From Pisaster brevispinus (taxonomy: Eukaryota > Echinodermata > Asteroidea > Forcipulatida > Asteriidae), in assembly GCA_023634235.1 (NCBI GenBank), contig JAMKCF010000013.1:10842296-10906295 (forward strand): a DNA stretch of 64,000 nucleotides, written 5' to 3'. How positions within the stretch are numbered: the stretch's first letter is position 1; each line of letters starts with the position of its first letter. The notes under the pieces were generated by a model, which made no database searches, was not told where the DNA came from, and saw nothing but the letters and a program-made list of their open reading frames with translations. Positions 47,701 to 56,455 of the stretch are shown here, piece after piece. Made by a program: the position numbers and the translations under genes.

Positions 47701-50700
47701 TGTATCTCAGTGGAGATGGGGGAGGTTGTCTCCAACAAAGTGACACTCCCAGGAACTGGAAAAATACATCAAAACATCCCGGGGTCAAAGATTACTTTAA
47801 TTTTGTTTTTGAGGGATTAAAGAAATTTGCTCTGCTGAACTTAAACACGCTTTCTGAGCTGACTGTGTGTTGACGTGGACCAGAACTGAGATGGTTGGAC
47901 AGAAACTTAATGTACTTGGAAGATCTGAGATGACATTCCTTTCTATATATCAACGATTACAATAATACCTATTGCGGTTGTATTCTGAGATGCCTGTGCT
48001 GTCCAAGGACCGCTACCGCTGGAAGTGACGGCTCTGACCTTCAACGTGTAGGAAGTACAAGGTGATAAACCACTAAATGTTTTGGATGTCGATGATGTAT
48101 AACTTCCGGAAGTTGGAAACGTATATCTTGCATTCTCCATGACGTACTGGTAGCGTGTGATTAGACCATGCCTACTTCCACACGGGACTTGGCTCCAGGT
48201 AAATCTAATGGATCGCGGGGACGATGAGCTGACACTGATAACCGGTACTCCTGTGGGATCTTTGTTTGAAAAGAAGAAAAAAGGAGTTTCAGATAGAAAA
48301 CCATTTAGAATCACTGGGCTTCAAGTTGGTGAGATTGCAACATCTTCAAAATGCTATGAAATGGGAATGACTGAGTGTTTTCTGAACGTTGTTATGATTA
48401 TACAAACAAAACTCAACTTACTACTGAAAATGATTTGAAATCCTTTAAAAAACTATTTATCAGACTGTTTATATAATTATCACGTTGACCTTTTCAGACC
48501 TACAGTTTTCACAGTAAAAGTCACTTTCCTTAATATTAATATTAGTAACAAAATTGAAACAATGAAAGTAATCAGTTATTACATACTTTAAGGTTTTAAC
48601 AATAGAGTAATGATTTTACTTATGACCAGTGATGAACAGACCTTTAGATCTTCAACCTAATTTCTGTTTGGGCGATGATTGTATGACTTATAATGAGACC
48701 AAAAAGCTAATGTGACATTCTCAATAGCCCTTGCATTTCCCATTGCGCATGATCAGCGCATAAATGATTATGGGTGATTCTGACATCATGAGAGGAAGAT
48801 GCAAAAATGTTGATGAGCACAAATTGTCGGCATGATATGATGGTCAATCGTGTCATCACAATACTATGACACTATTTGGTTTGGGTAAATTTGTCTGCAT
48901 ACACCCAAACCAAACAGTGCATTCCTATAGTGTCCACCATACCTCAAAAAGGCTAATGGCTTCGTGTTCCTCATCAGCAGCCAGCAGCAGATCATTACAA
49001 ACGCGTAGAAGAGCAATGCGGCTTACAACCATAAAACTATGGGCGGTCTGCGTTCTACGTGTGCAACTGTTCGCGCAAACGTTTTTGATCAGTTGTGACC
49101 GAAGATGGTGACACCGGGGTTTTTTGTTTTGTTTTGTTTGGGGGGTTTGGGTTTTTTTTTTTTTTTAGGGGGGCATGTTGGTTATTGATGTACTGTAGGC
49201 ATAATGTGGTCCTCTTATGAACATCACGATATGTACTCATTAAGGTAAGTTGTTATTTCAACTCCACCTGACTGAAAACACATTTTAATTATTTTCGTGA
49301 CAAGAAAAATGCTAACCTTTTGGGTTGTTGTACGCCATGTTTTAAACCACCCATCAACACCTCAGATAATTATACGGTCGCCTATTTTTGCTAACGTTCG
49401 CCAACGTTGGCGGCACTCGAAATTGTTGCGCTCGAAATTGTTAGCAAACGTGTGCAAAAATGTTAGTAGCGTTTGTGCAGTTGGAACGCACCCATGGTGC
49501 AGTTTAATGTAAACCCATGCAGCATGATGGGCATCTTGGCAGCTTGATTTATTTTTAACTGTACTCGGTTTCCCAAGATGCATTGCAATATTAAGATGCC
49601 ACTTACGCAAACTGGATAGTGGACAGTGAATCGCGCTCGTTGAAAAATGTTATAACGCGCCCTCTTACGGCATGATTTAACCAACTTAACTCATTAATCC
49701 AAATGAAATCAATGAAATGTCTCCAATGAAGTCAATGGGCCTGTAAGACCGGTGCCTGTCTTTATCCGTAGACCAGCAGCCGAGTTCACGAAACGCTAGG
49801 ATTAATCCTATCTCGAGTTAGGACGAGTAACTAGTCCTTTAACAGTCTCACTAAGAGCTAGCCCGAACATCTGATTCACGCTTCGCCGCTCGAGAAAGGA
49901 AAAAAAAGCTCCCGGCGGGATCCCGCCAAATGTACCTTTGACCTCGCATACATTCACACGGCGGAAATTCGTAGTCTACACTCAAGAATTGGACGTCTCG
50001 TGAATAACAGATCGTGATATCGGATTGACCGAATGTTGCCAGATGTACCTTTGACCTCGCCTTCATTTCACTATGTACATGTAGACATAAAAACAACTCA
50101 ACAAGTTGTGCACATGCTGCTTGCAGACGTTCGAAAGTGCAAGCTGAGAAATTACAACACCTCGGATCAATCATAACACGTATCAATGGAAAGCTTAACA
50201 CGTTTATCGAATGAAACCAATGTATCCAATGAAATCAATGGGCCTGTAAGACCGGTGCCTGTCTTTATCCGTAGACCAGCAGCCGAGTTCACGAAACGCT
50301 AGGATTAATCCTATCTCGAGTTAGGACGAGTAACTAGTCCTAACTTAGGATTAATCTTAAGGTTTACATGTTACAGTGCAAGGCTGGGACTCGTCCTAAG
50401 TCCTAAGATTAATCCTAAGTTAGGAAGAGTTTGGTGAAATCGACGGCGGTCCAATTATAAGAGCCTGTCAAGTTGTGATCGTGCCGTAAGTGGGCGCGCT
50501 AAAAAATTACTATTTACAACGAGTGCAACACACAATCCACTAACGATCACTGACGTCTTGGGCCAAGACTAATGGGGCATTAGTGTTTGCTTACTGATCA
50601 CAAAGGTTAATGCGTTATAAAAAGTATCACAGACATAAAAACTACTGGAAGACGTTAAAAAAAGGAACAATCATAAAATTTCATTTTTAATTTAATTTCA

Positions 50701-51098
50701 AGTTTTTAACAAAACGACCTTTTCGTGTAAACAATTTATCACAGCAAAATAAAAAGATTATTTTATGGTCTGTACTTTGACATACTCACTTGAAACACCA
50801 GTACGCCTTGTAAGTGAGACTGGTCTTCCATTCCCACTTGGATTCATCGGTGTAACTGTAACCCTGTATGTAGAGTACGCTTTAAGTCCATCTAAAGTGA
50901 TCGTAGTGTCGGGAGTGTTCGGTGAACCACCGGAATGGTCACCCTGCTGACATTGGCCAAGATTGATGAGTTCATAGGTCACATTGTAGTCAGTATCAGG
51001 ACAATGATTGCCACGGTGGGAACCAGACGCTCTCCATGACACGTTCAATTTATCAGAGCCAACGGCGACGGCGGTCAAACCGGTAACTGCATCTGGAG
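35565..51098 (-). CDS. Receptor-type protein tyrosine phosphatase, R3-like (5' end not in view)
   Basis: Exons in transcript order: 51098-50790, 48259-47969, 47755-47632, 47135-46960, 46666-46379, 45789-45683, 45539-45320, 44796-44697, 44228-43973, 43583-43541, 42999-42903, 42179-42124, 41133-40640, 39970-39913, 39172-39096, 38864-38828, 38284-38187, 37799-37683, 37387-37230, 36534-36399, 35720-35565. All are flanked by AG/GT and every junction keeps phase (3398 nt, about 1132 residues). The product is a type I membrane phosphatase: six FN3 units, one membrane helix, a juxtamembrane region, one cytoplasmic phosphatase domain and a tail with IYDNF. A single catalytic domain plus an FN3-only ectodomain plus a tail tyrosine motif is the R3 layout (vertebrate PTPRB/J/H/O/Q group). 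Such enzymes dephosphorylate tyrosines on receptors and junction proteins at the plasma membrane. The signal peptide and first exons lie to the right, perhaps beyond the window. Which R3 paralogue it matches cannot be told from this. Confidence 0.92.
36399..39970 (-). CDS. Phosphatase gene: catalytic domain exons
   Basis: Exons 39970-39913 ([10 protein letters not shown]), 39172-39096 ([22 protein letters not shown]), 38864-38828 ([12 protein letters not shown]), 38284-38187 ([20 protein letters not shown]), 37799-37683 ([16 protein letters not shown]), 37387-37230 ([15 protein letters not shown], then VVHC) and 36534-36399 ([20 protein letters not shown]). The phosphotyrosine-loop entry (KNRY), the WPD loop with its general acid Asp, and the P-loop [10 protein letters not shown] (Cys nucleophile and Arg, C-x5-R) are all present. 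The domain should therefore be catalytically competent. The residue after WPD is Met instead of the common His, and the P-loop reads STGTG instead of SAGVG. The P-loop is split by a phase-2 intron between Ser codon bases. Confidence 0.92.
40110..40300. repeat. Dispersed GGTCA-rich repeat, copy 2 (intronic)
   Basis: 'gaacccaggggccggacccatttttgtgtcccactgacctg', 'ggtcagttgacccatatctgtgtcattttgg' and 'ctggtcagactgacccataagcgg'. Related to 24755-24960 and 51195-51470. Confidence 0.5.
40640..41133 (-). CDS. Phosphatase gene: Ser/Pro-rich juxtamembrane exon
   Basis: 494 nt, acceptor TTCCTTAG, donor GTAAAG. Most of it is low complexity, with Tyr-containing acidic bits ([17 protein letters not shown]). 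Residues about 110-136 are a run of six-residue repeats [18 protein letters not shown]. The end, [20 protein letters not shown] then DFK, is the conserved lead-in helix of receptor phosphatase domains. The run of alternating Ser-Pro could be a proline-directed kinase target, but this is inference. Confidence 0.88.
41255..41440 (-). repeat. tRNA-derived SINE copy in a phosphatase intron
   Basis: The minus strand from about 41353 reads GGGCTAGATAGCCCAGTTGTTAGAGC and then GGTTCAAATCCCGCCCTC, the A- and B-box-like parts of a tRNA head. The body 'gtcaatatctttgttcgtgtagacagggatcacaccca' is shared with 26223-26300. A second, eroded inverted-tRNA fragment lies at 41545-41625. Not a functional tRNA. 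Confidence 0.75.
42124..42999 (-). CDS. Phosphatase gene: transmembrane and basic juxtamembrane exons
   Basis: Exon 42999-42903 (97 nt) encodes [10 protein letters not shown] and the helix [19 protein letters not shown]. The donor is GTAGGT at 42902; using it avoids the TAG that follows and keeps phase 2. Exon 42179-42124 (56 nt) encodes [18 protein letters not shown], a stop-transfer cluster of Arg/Lys. A single helix followed by basic residues fixes the topology: ectodomain to the right, phosphatase to the left. Confidence 0.87.
43140..43375. repeat. Dispersed GGTCA-rich repeat, copy 3 (intronic)
   Basis: 'acccggtcagaattgaccctggtcccagg', 'ttggtcagggtgacccagaaactgg', 'ccaggtcatactgacctagaaattggtcagg' and 'cccgcaatccgggtcaagtcttaccc'. 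The most repetitive copy of the family. Confidence 0.55.
43541..44796 (-). CDS. Phosphatase gene: membrane-proximal ectodomain (FN3 unit f and linker)
   Basis: Exon 44796-44697 reads [21 protein letters not shown] chose the acceptor at 44797-44798 because it keeps phase; an acceptor at 44876-44877 would not. Exon 44228-43973 reads [20 protein letters not shown], then [26 protein letters not shown] and VGAVSRINK. This is the membrane-proximal module usual in this receptor class. A 43-nt micro-exon (43583-43541, [14 protein letters not shown]) links it to the membrane exon; its phase fit is exact. Confidence 0.82.
45045..45135. repeat. Dispersed GGTCA-rich repeat, copy 4 (partial, intronic)
   Basis: 'aaagggtcagaattgactcggacttatggtcccggggggcctgacc' then 'ctgggtcaatcctgaaccgggttttt', clearly the start of the copy 3 unit. 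Confidence 0.5.
45320..45789 (-). CDS. Phosphatase gene: FN3 unit e (two exons)
   Basis: Exon 45789-45683 (107 nt) reads [20 protein letters not shown] and ends GLIDEYI. Exon 45539-45320 (220 nt) reads [11 protein letters not shown] and then [20 protein letters not shown]. The intron is phase 0. Confidence 0.87.
46379..46666 (-). CDS. Phosphatase gene: FN3 unit d (single exon)
   Basis: 288 nt, phase 1-1. [40 protein letters not shown] and [20 protein letters not shown] form a complete FN3 unit. Confidence 0.88.
46960..47755 (-). CDS. Phosphatase gene: FN3 unit c (two exons)
   Basis: Exon 47755-47632 gives [20 protein letters not shown] and the Trp-containing strand ([10 protein letters not shown]). 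Exon 47135-46960 gives [20 protein letters not shown] and the closing strand. The intron splits the domain in phase 2, unlike single-exon units a, b and d. Confidence 0.85.
47969..48259 (-). CDS. Phosphatase gene: FN3 unit b (single exon)
   Basis: 291 nt, phase 1-1. [40 protein letters not shown] and [20 protein letters not shown] form a complete FN3 unit. It is separated from unit a by a 2.5-kb intron holding MITEs. Confidence 0.88.
49380..50560. mobile_element. Composite MITE region in a phosphatase intron
   Basis: A ~130-bp block ('cctgtaagaccggtgcctgtctttatccgtagaccagcagccg' then 'gttcacgaaacgctaggattaatcc') occurs twice in direct orientation, about 49735-49845 and 50240-50350. The right copy continues with 'agtcctaacttaggattaatcttaagg', and its mirror 'cctaagattaatcctaagttaggaagagtttggtgaaatcg' ends near 50440. 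This is a hairpin MITE type common in marine invertebrates. An outer inverted pair ('cgctcgttgaaaaatg...cccctcttacggcatga' near 49632-49676, mirrored at 50468-50515) suggests one MITE inserted in another. No transposase is present. Confidence 0.65.
50790..51098 (-). CDS. Phosphatase gene: FN3 unit a (single exon)
   Basis: 309 nt, phase 1 to phase 1, acceptor TTACAG, donor GTGAGT. The translation includes [20 protein letters not shown] (strands A-B), [13 protein letters not shown], and [20 protein letters not shown], an FN3 signature with Tyr in the YRVTV strand. It is the most 5' exon found. The next upstream intron contains the TTAA element B. Confidence 0.88.
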
Positions 51099-51194
51099 CT
51101 GTAACAGTAAGATGTTGTATTAATTTTGATAAAGCTTAACTCTTCCAATAATTCAAAGGTGTTTCTTTTGAGTTGATGCGTCACTTTTATCTAT

Positions 51195-51470
51195 GGCGCT
51201 TATTCTTACTATGTTATCCAATAATGGAGACAACTCCGTGGAGACTGGCTCATTTCTGGGTCAGTATGACCATATCTGTGTCAAAAATTAGCACACAAAT
51301 AGGTCAAACTGTTGCAGTTAAAATCACATTTTTAAATCAGTTTCCGTGTCAGTCTTATCCAGAAACGGGTCATGTTTCCTTGGAACCGGAATCCAGGTCA
51401 TGTGACCCGATAGTTATTAGAGATATCTCAATAACGTTTCCGCCTCCCAGGTCAGGTCACGTAAGACGGT
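51195..51470. repeat. Dispersed GGTCA-rich repeat, copy 5
   Basis: 'ggctcatttctgggtcagtatgaccatatctgtgtc', 'aaataggtcaaactg', 'tatccagaaacgggtcatg' and 'ccaggtcatgtgacccg'. It lies between the last FN3 exon and TTAA element B. Confidence 0.5.
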
Positions 51471-51841
51471 TATCGGCGCCTTAAGTGTCATTTCACGTAA
51501 ATACTTTACATATGTGTCCACGGTCAAAAAATCAATTTTCTTAATACTTTGTTGGTGGAAGGGCCTTGGGTGCAAGTAAACAAAGTTGAGGCAATTTGGG
51601 CAATTGTATCCTGTTGTGTCATTACTGCCTCAAAAATGGACATTTTTCAAAAATACAGCAAAATTGCATTTGTGAAATAAAAGCATAAAAAGAACACTTC
51701 CATCAATCCAGCACCCTTTTCTAAGCACTCTTAAGGTTTGTGGATTACCCCACATTGATCAGGATTTTGTTGATGACATGTTTAAAGAGGTCCATGCAAG
51801 ACAAAGGCCAGGCTGTGAAAGTTGGAAACAACAAAGTGAAA

Positions 51842-52149
51842 AAGAGTAACTATAAATATAAATATAAATAGTAAACTTGCGGGTACAACCATGTGTAAAA
51901 ACTCTTTGAGGGAGTGTTGGCTCTGAAAAGAGCCGGTTGGGTCTCGACGTTTCGAACAGTATACTCTGCTCGTCTCCTGAAGACGAGCAGAGTATACTGT
52001 TCGAAACGTCGAGACCAAACCGGCTCTTTTCAGAGCCAACACTCCCTCAAAGAGTTTTTACACATGGTTGTACCCGCAAGTTTACTATTTATATTTATAT
52101 TTATAGTTACTCTTATCCTCCACACCATGCAAAGCTTCAAACACCATTT
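51842..52149 (+). mobile_element. 308-bp palindromic retro-insertion with 12-bp target duplication
   Basis: AACAAAGTGAAA flanks it on both sides (51830-51841, 52150-52161). Element A has that sequence once at the matching site, which proves the insertion. The core is a palindrome of 131-bp arms (51844-51974 and 51982-52112, one mismatch) with a 7-nt spacer TCCTGAA. A 37-nt non-palindromic tail (52113-52149) follows. The tail and the 'cgaaacgtcgagacc' text look like a terminal repeat of a Penelope-type element, but no ORF is present. Confidence 0.9.
51972..52015 (+). ncRNA. Hammerhead-ribozyme-like motif in the palindrome
   Basis: GTCTC (51972-51976) + CTGAAGA (51977-51983) + C + GAGCAG-AGTATA-CTGTTC hairpin (51985-52002) + GAAA (52003-52006) + CGTC + GAGAC (52011-52015). 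GUCUC pairs with GAGAC (helix I, 5 bp). Helix II is 6 bp including one G-U. ACGU can form only a self-complementary two-pair helix III. The predicted cleavage is after GUC at 52010. As in the Penelope copies, one extra base precedes helix II. The motif exists only on the plus strand, because the 7-nt spacer supplies most of CUGAAGA. Confidence 0.7.
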
Positions 52150-52161
52150 AACAAAGTGAAA

Positions 52162-52877
52162 GTTCCGAAGTTGATGATGTGCCTGAATCAGAGCTTTTTC
52201 CCTGTCCCGAAGAAGGCTGCATCGATTCCTACGAGACTTTGTGTGACTTGAATCACCATTTGCTATGTGGCAATCACACAAGATTGTTAGAGAAGCACAC
52301 ACTTCATGACATGGTGAAAACCATGTATGCAGAGAAGTTGTATGTTGAGGCAGGAGTCATCCCATGTATAGAAGCAAAAAACAATCCAAACTCAGGGCAA
52401 AGAACAACTGCCTGCAGGTTGGGCAATGCAGAAACGTCCACAGTCCAAACACTTAAACAAAAACAAAAAGATTTCCTAAATGAAAAGTTTAATCTGGGTG
52501 AAGTAAGTGGAAACAAATGTGACCCTGCTATTGTTGCAAAAGAAATACGCATCAAGAAAGACACATAAGGAATCAGTATGTTCACTGCAGCAGAGCTCTT
52601 GACGGCACAACAGATTTCAAGCTTTTTTAGCCGAATTGCATCAAAGGTTAGAGCACTGGCACCAACAGTTGAGGAGGACAGAGGTAGAGATCATAAACAA
52701 CTTCTGGTTTCTGTTCTTGAGGCAGTTGGTCTGGAGCATCCAATCATGTCCAACACATTCAATATTCATAAGATCTGGAAATTAAACAGTCTCAGCTTCA
52801 AAGTGTTGAAAACAGTTTGCCACAATCTTAACATTGATGCACAAGATGTGCAAAATAAGCGTAAGAGATCACTTTAA
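52162..52877 (+). pseudogene. C2H2-like protein remnant in element B
   Basis: The first frame to 52568 has ESELFPCPEEGCIDSYETLC, NHHLLCGNHTRLLEKHTLHD, then KQKDFLNEKFNLGEVSGNKC and IVAKEIRIKKDT followed by TAA (52566-52568). The same frame then continues FTAAELLTAQQISSFFSRIA, VLEAVGLEHPIMSNTFNIHK and LNSLSFKVLKTVCHNLNID, ending 52877. Apart from the palindrome insertion and the TAA the frame is well kept. An extra stretch (YAEKLYVEAGVIPCIEAKNN) is present here relative to copy A. Function unknown; the family recurs in transposon-rich invertebrate genomes. Confidence 0.72.
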
Positions 52878-54795
52878 TGTATGAAGCAAAATTGAAAGAA
52901 GATCACTTTAATGCATGAAGCAAAATTGAAAGAAGTTGTAAATGCTTGCACCTACTCAACATAAATCAGTAAGATGCTATTGCAGTGACAAGAGTTTAAT
53001 AAGGCAAGTTTTGGATCTTTTTTTCCATTCAATATCGTACTTATTTGTAATACTTTTGTATAGGCCCTATGTGTCTCAGAGAACGATCACCGAAAACCAT
53101 TATCAAACATTACTGGCTGAATTGCCTGTTAATATTAAATTAACCTACTGCTTTTTATTATTTGCAACAGTGCAACTATAATGAAACTCTGCACCGATGG
53201 GCGAATTGCTGACAGAAGGCCAAAATGATGAATAGCAAGTTAGATACTTGGGTTGATTAAGGCTCACTTTTAAAGCTTCTTTTTTTATGGGGATAAAAAG
53301 GTTTCCATTGGGTGGCATGCAGGGTACCAATGATACTGTAGGAAGGCCATATAGGACAACTTGTAAATAATGCTCATCGCACTACTTCTCTACTTGCAAT
53401 GGGAATCATAAGTGTACAAGGTAAAGTAGTCATGATAAAACAATATTGAACTTTACACTGATATATCTGGCAAAGCATGGGTTATGGCTTGGTTTTGGAT
53501 ACCATGTTAATAAATAATTACTTTGTATTCAATAAATAACGTGCTTGGAAACAGTGCCAGAAAGCATACCTTTCTTTGTGTATTATAAATTCAAACTGAA
53601 GGAAAAACTTCAAATGCATTTTTCCTGTTGTGGGAAAAGTTACCATATTTGAGGCAGTAGTGTCACAACAGGATACAATTGCCCAAGATTTTCTCACCAG
53701 ACATGAAACGACCAATGTTGGCCCTAATCACAACCGAATGGACAAATATTCCAAGACCCTTGGAAACTTAAGACAGCACAGACTTTCTTTCTAGTGTTGA
53801 TCTACAAGGGGGAATTTCCATGTGTGTGACTTCCAACAAAGGGGGCAATGTTCACAACACTTTTAATACCACTTTATACAAGCAATACAAGATGTGTTTT
53901 TGAGAAGTAGGCCTATTCTGTTCAAAGGGGACTGTTTGGTTCTGATGAAACAGTATGCTTCAGTTTACAAAAAGTCTTGGTCTCTCTTTGTTCAAATACA
54001 CTAAATAGAATGTTATCAAAAATAAGAAATGTAAAATATTAAATATTTAATGGAATATAACACGCTTCGGGGGGGGTTAAGGCGGAGATTACAGTCATCA
54101 ACAAAATCCTGATCAATGTGGGGTAATCCACAAACCTTAAGAGTGCTTAGAAAAAGGTGCCGGATTGATGAAAGTGTTCTTTTTTATGCTTTTAATTCAC
54201 AAACTGAGGAAAAAACTTCAAAATGCAATTTTGCTGTTTTTTGAAAAATGTCCATTTTTGAGGCAGTACTGACACAACAGGATACAATTGCCCAAGTTTT
54301 TCTCACCAGATATGGAAAGACCAATGTTGGCCCTAATCACAGCCGAAAGGAAAAATTTCTGAGACCCCTGGCAAGTTGACATTTTGAGGACCAAAAATAG
54401 GGTAAAAATGTCGATTTTGCAAGTTCTAAAAACATGCTCTAATGCATGTTGCAAAAATAGCATAAGGGTGAAATTTATAGCAATAATTTTTTTTCTCAAG
54501 TAAAGCCAAGGATGATACTTTGTAGTGATATAAAAGGTTTTCTGAAATAATTTTGCATTTTGGTAGGATGAAGTTATAAATATTACCTAAAAACCAGTTT
54601 TTTCATACCCCCAAATCGGCCTAAAATGCCCAAAACACAAAATGAGCTGTTACCATGGCAACGGGATATATAATGAATTAAAAAGTCAATTTTGTTTACT
54701 TGCACCCCAAGGCCCTTACACCAACAAAGTGTTAAGAAAATTGATTTTTTGACCGTGGACACATATGTAAAGTATTTACGTGAAATGACACTTAA

Positions 54796-55579
54796 GGGCC
54801 GGGGGTCGTAACTTCTGTGAACTTTAACAGTTTTCTGACTTTATTGAAAAAGAAAAAAAAGAACTTCCAAAGATGTAGCATTACATTAGTATAAATTACA
54901 GGTTTTGTGGCTTATTTATAGAGACAGATTGCCATGATTATTTGTTGATTTATAATGTTGACATATCAGTAACCTGGTCGGAGGTGACAAATGAAATGCT
55001 ATTATTTTGAAACAAAAATACAGTCAATGAGACATGCCGCCTAGAGAGAGAAGTTTTAATGATAACATTCCCATCACATGGATCAGAAAATTGGTATCAT
55101 TACTAGGGCATTGCCATTTGCATTCATGATAAAGTACATCAAGTAGGGCACATTCTTTTTAGTTCTTGTCTGATTATTAACTGCACCTGGTTTTGTGTAT
55201 ATAATTTTGGATTTCTGTTGTCTAAATCAAAGCAACGGACATAAACAGAAGAATGTATTTTCAGATGGAAGTATAGCTCCTCGCATGATTCAAGCAACTT
55301 TTCTGATGCTTGGCCCGAAAGAATTGGCCCTATATGAAATTATGATCTGCTGTTAAGAATATGATGCTTACTTTAAAGCCAACTTCAAGCACAACATCCA
55401 ATCGTTCGCTGCCGGAGAAACTGTTTCCCTACTTACACATCCAAATTGCAAATAAAAAGACATATTATACGGTAGTTGCAATAATCGGGAACCTTCATCC
55501 TCCCGACCGTTCGGAGGATGGAGGGTTACGATTACCACAACTTATACTTAAACGGCAAGCAAAACAAACGGAGCAACAG
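54796..55579. other. Intergenic, no gene seen
   Basis: AT-rich with no recognisable feature. A plus frame at 55361-55609 ends LPQLILKRQAKQTEQQVDWW then DFWKM-stop, and its last part lies in the inverted repeat described next. I cannot assign it. Confidence 0.4.
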
Positions 55580-55672
55580 GTAGACTGGTGGGATTTCTGG
55601 AAAATGTGAATGTTAGGGGCATTTTGGGGTAAAAGCAGGGAACCAGACTTTTTGTCATAATTCGTGCATGCT
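55580..55672 (+). repeat. Left arm of an ~8-kb-spaced inverted repeat
   Basis: 'tagactggtgggatttctg...aggggcattttggggtaaaag..gggaac.agacttt' matches, reversed, 63483-63576. The pair brackets the broken minus-strand gene, the hAT insertion and the RTE element. Confidence 0.75.
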
Positions 55673-55739
55673 GAATCCGATAAAATCGGTTCCCAAGCCA
55701 AATTTTGAATTTTTGACCATCTAATTTGCATACAAAAAA

Positions 55740-56230
55740 TGGCCGCTTAATTGTCAATTGTTTACCTTTCTTGAACCATTTTGTGCATTTCGTCTGTAAC
55801 CATGCGGGCAAAGATAACAAATGAAGGGTCTATACCGATGTTTTGAAGTTCAGCAAATAGGATTAACACATTTTGGAAGTAATCAGTAGTAAACAATATT
55901 CATAAATATGCAAATTAGTGGCGGCCATTACAGAAAAAAACTTGTTTGCAATATCTTTGTTACTTGGCAAGAGAAAATGACAAATTAAGTGTCTTTACCC
56001 ATGTTTTGAAGGTCAGATAATATTAAAAAGAAATTTCTGAAGTAATTAGTGATAACAGTACTCATAAATATGCAAATTAGTGGCCGTCATTACCGAAAAA
56101 TCATTTTCCTCCAATATCTCTGTAACTAGGTAAACAAACATTTTAAATAAAGTGTATTTACCTATGTTTTGAGGGTCAAGCAATATGATCAGTGATAAGC
56201 CAAAACACATCTTTTCAATCAGGTATTTGA
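55740..56230. repeat. ~163-bp tandem repeat, about three units
   Basis: 'atgttttga(a/g)g(g/t)tca' occurs at 55838, 56001 and 56164 (163-bp steps). 'cataaatatgcaaattagtggc' occurs at 55901 and 56063. The units are diverged, and no ORF is conserved across them. Confidence 0.8.
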
Positions 56231-56299
56231 GTAAATGGTTTGATTTGTTTTTTAACCCCTCGATGTTTCTTAGATATTGCATTTGTATTTTATTTATAT

Positions 56300-56455
56300 A
56301 CCACAAGTTCTAGATTTCTTCTCAGCTTAGGCTTACGTTTTAATTTTGGTTATGTTACATTATGTGTGTTATTGTTTGTATTTAGCGCCATGAGCACTTT
56401 GATGGATTTGTGCGCTTTATAAGTTTTCATTATTATTATTATTATTATTATTAAG
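56300..56455 (+). repeat. SINE/LINE 3' end with (ATT)n tail
   Basis: 'tttagcgccatgagcactttgatggatttgtgcgctttataag' followed by (ATT)8 is a 3' end type common to retroposons in marine invertebrates. A direct duplication 'gcttaattatgcaaatgagctagta' follows (about 56463 and 56498). Confidence 0.6.

Larger units (their letters stand above)
51485..54791 (+). mobile_element. TTAA-type DNA transposon B (related to copy A)
   Basis: The termini GTGTCATTTCACGTAAATAC (51485) and GTATTTACGTGAAATGACAC (ending 54791) are exact inverses. TTAA stands on both sides (51481-51484, 54792-54795). The interior matches element A (11017-14241) in opposite orientation: ORF remnant on the plus strand, same C2H2-like protein, same long subterminal inverted blocks (54120-54330 and 54560-54780 mirror the left side). 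The left arm has lost several hundred bases relative to the right. A 308-bp hairpin retro-insertion lies at 51842-52149. Confidence 0.85.

Noticed and set aside
49055..49240. Small minus ORF over the T/G-rich run
   Set aside because: It is caused by homopolymer tracts (49124-49170) and has no conserved motif.
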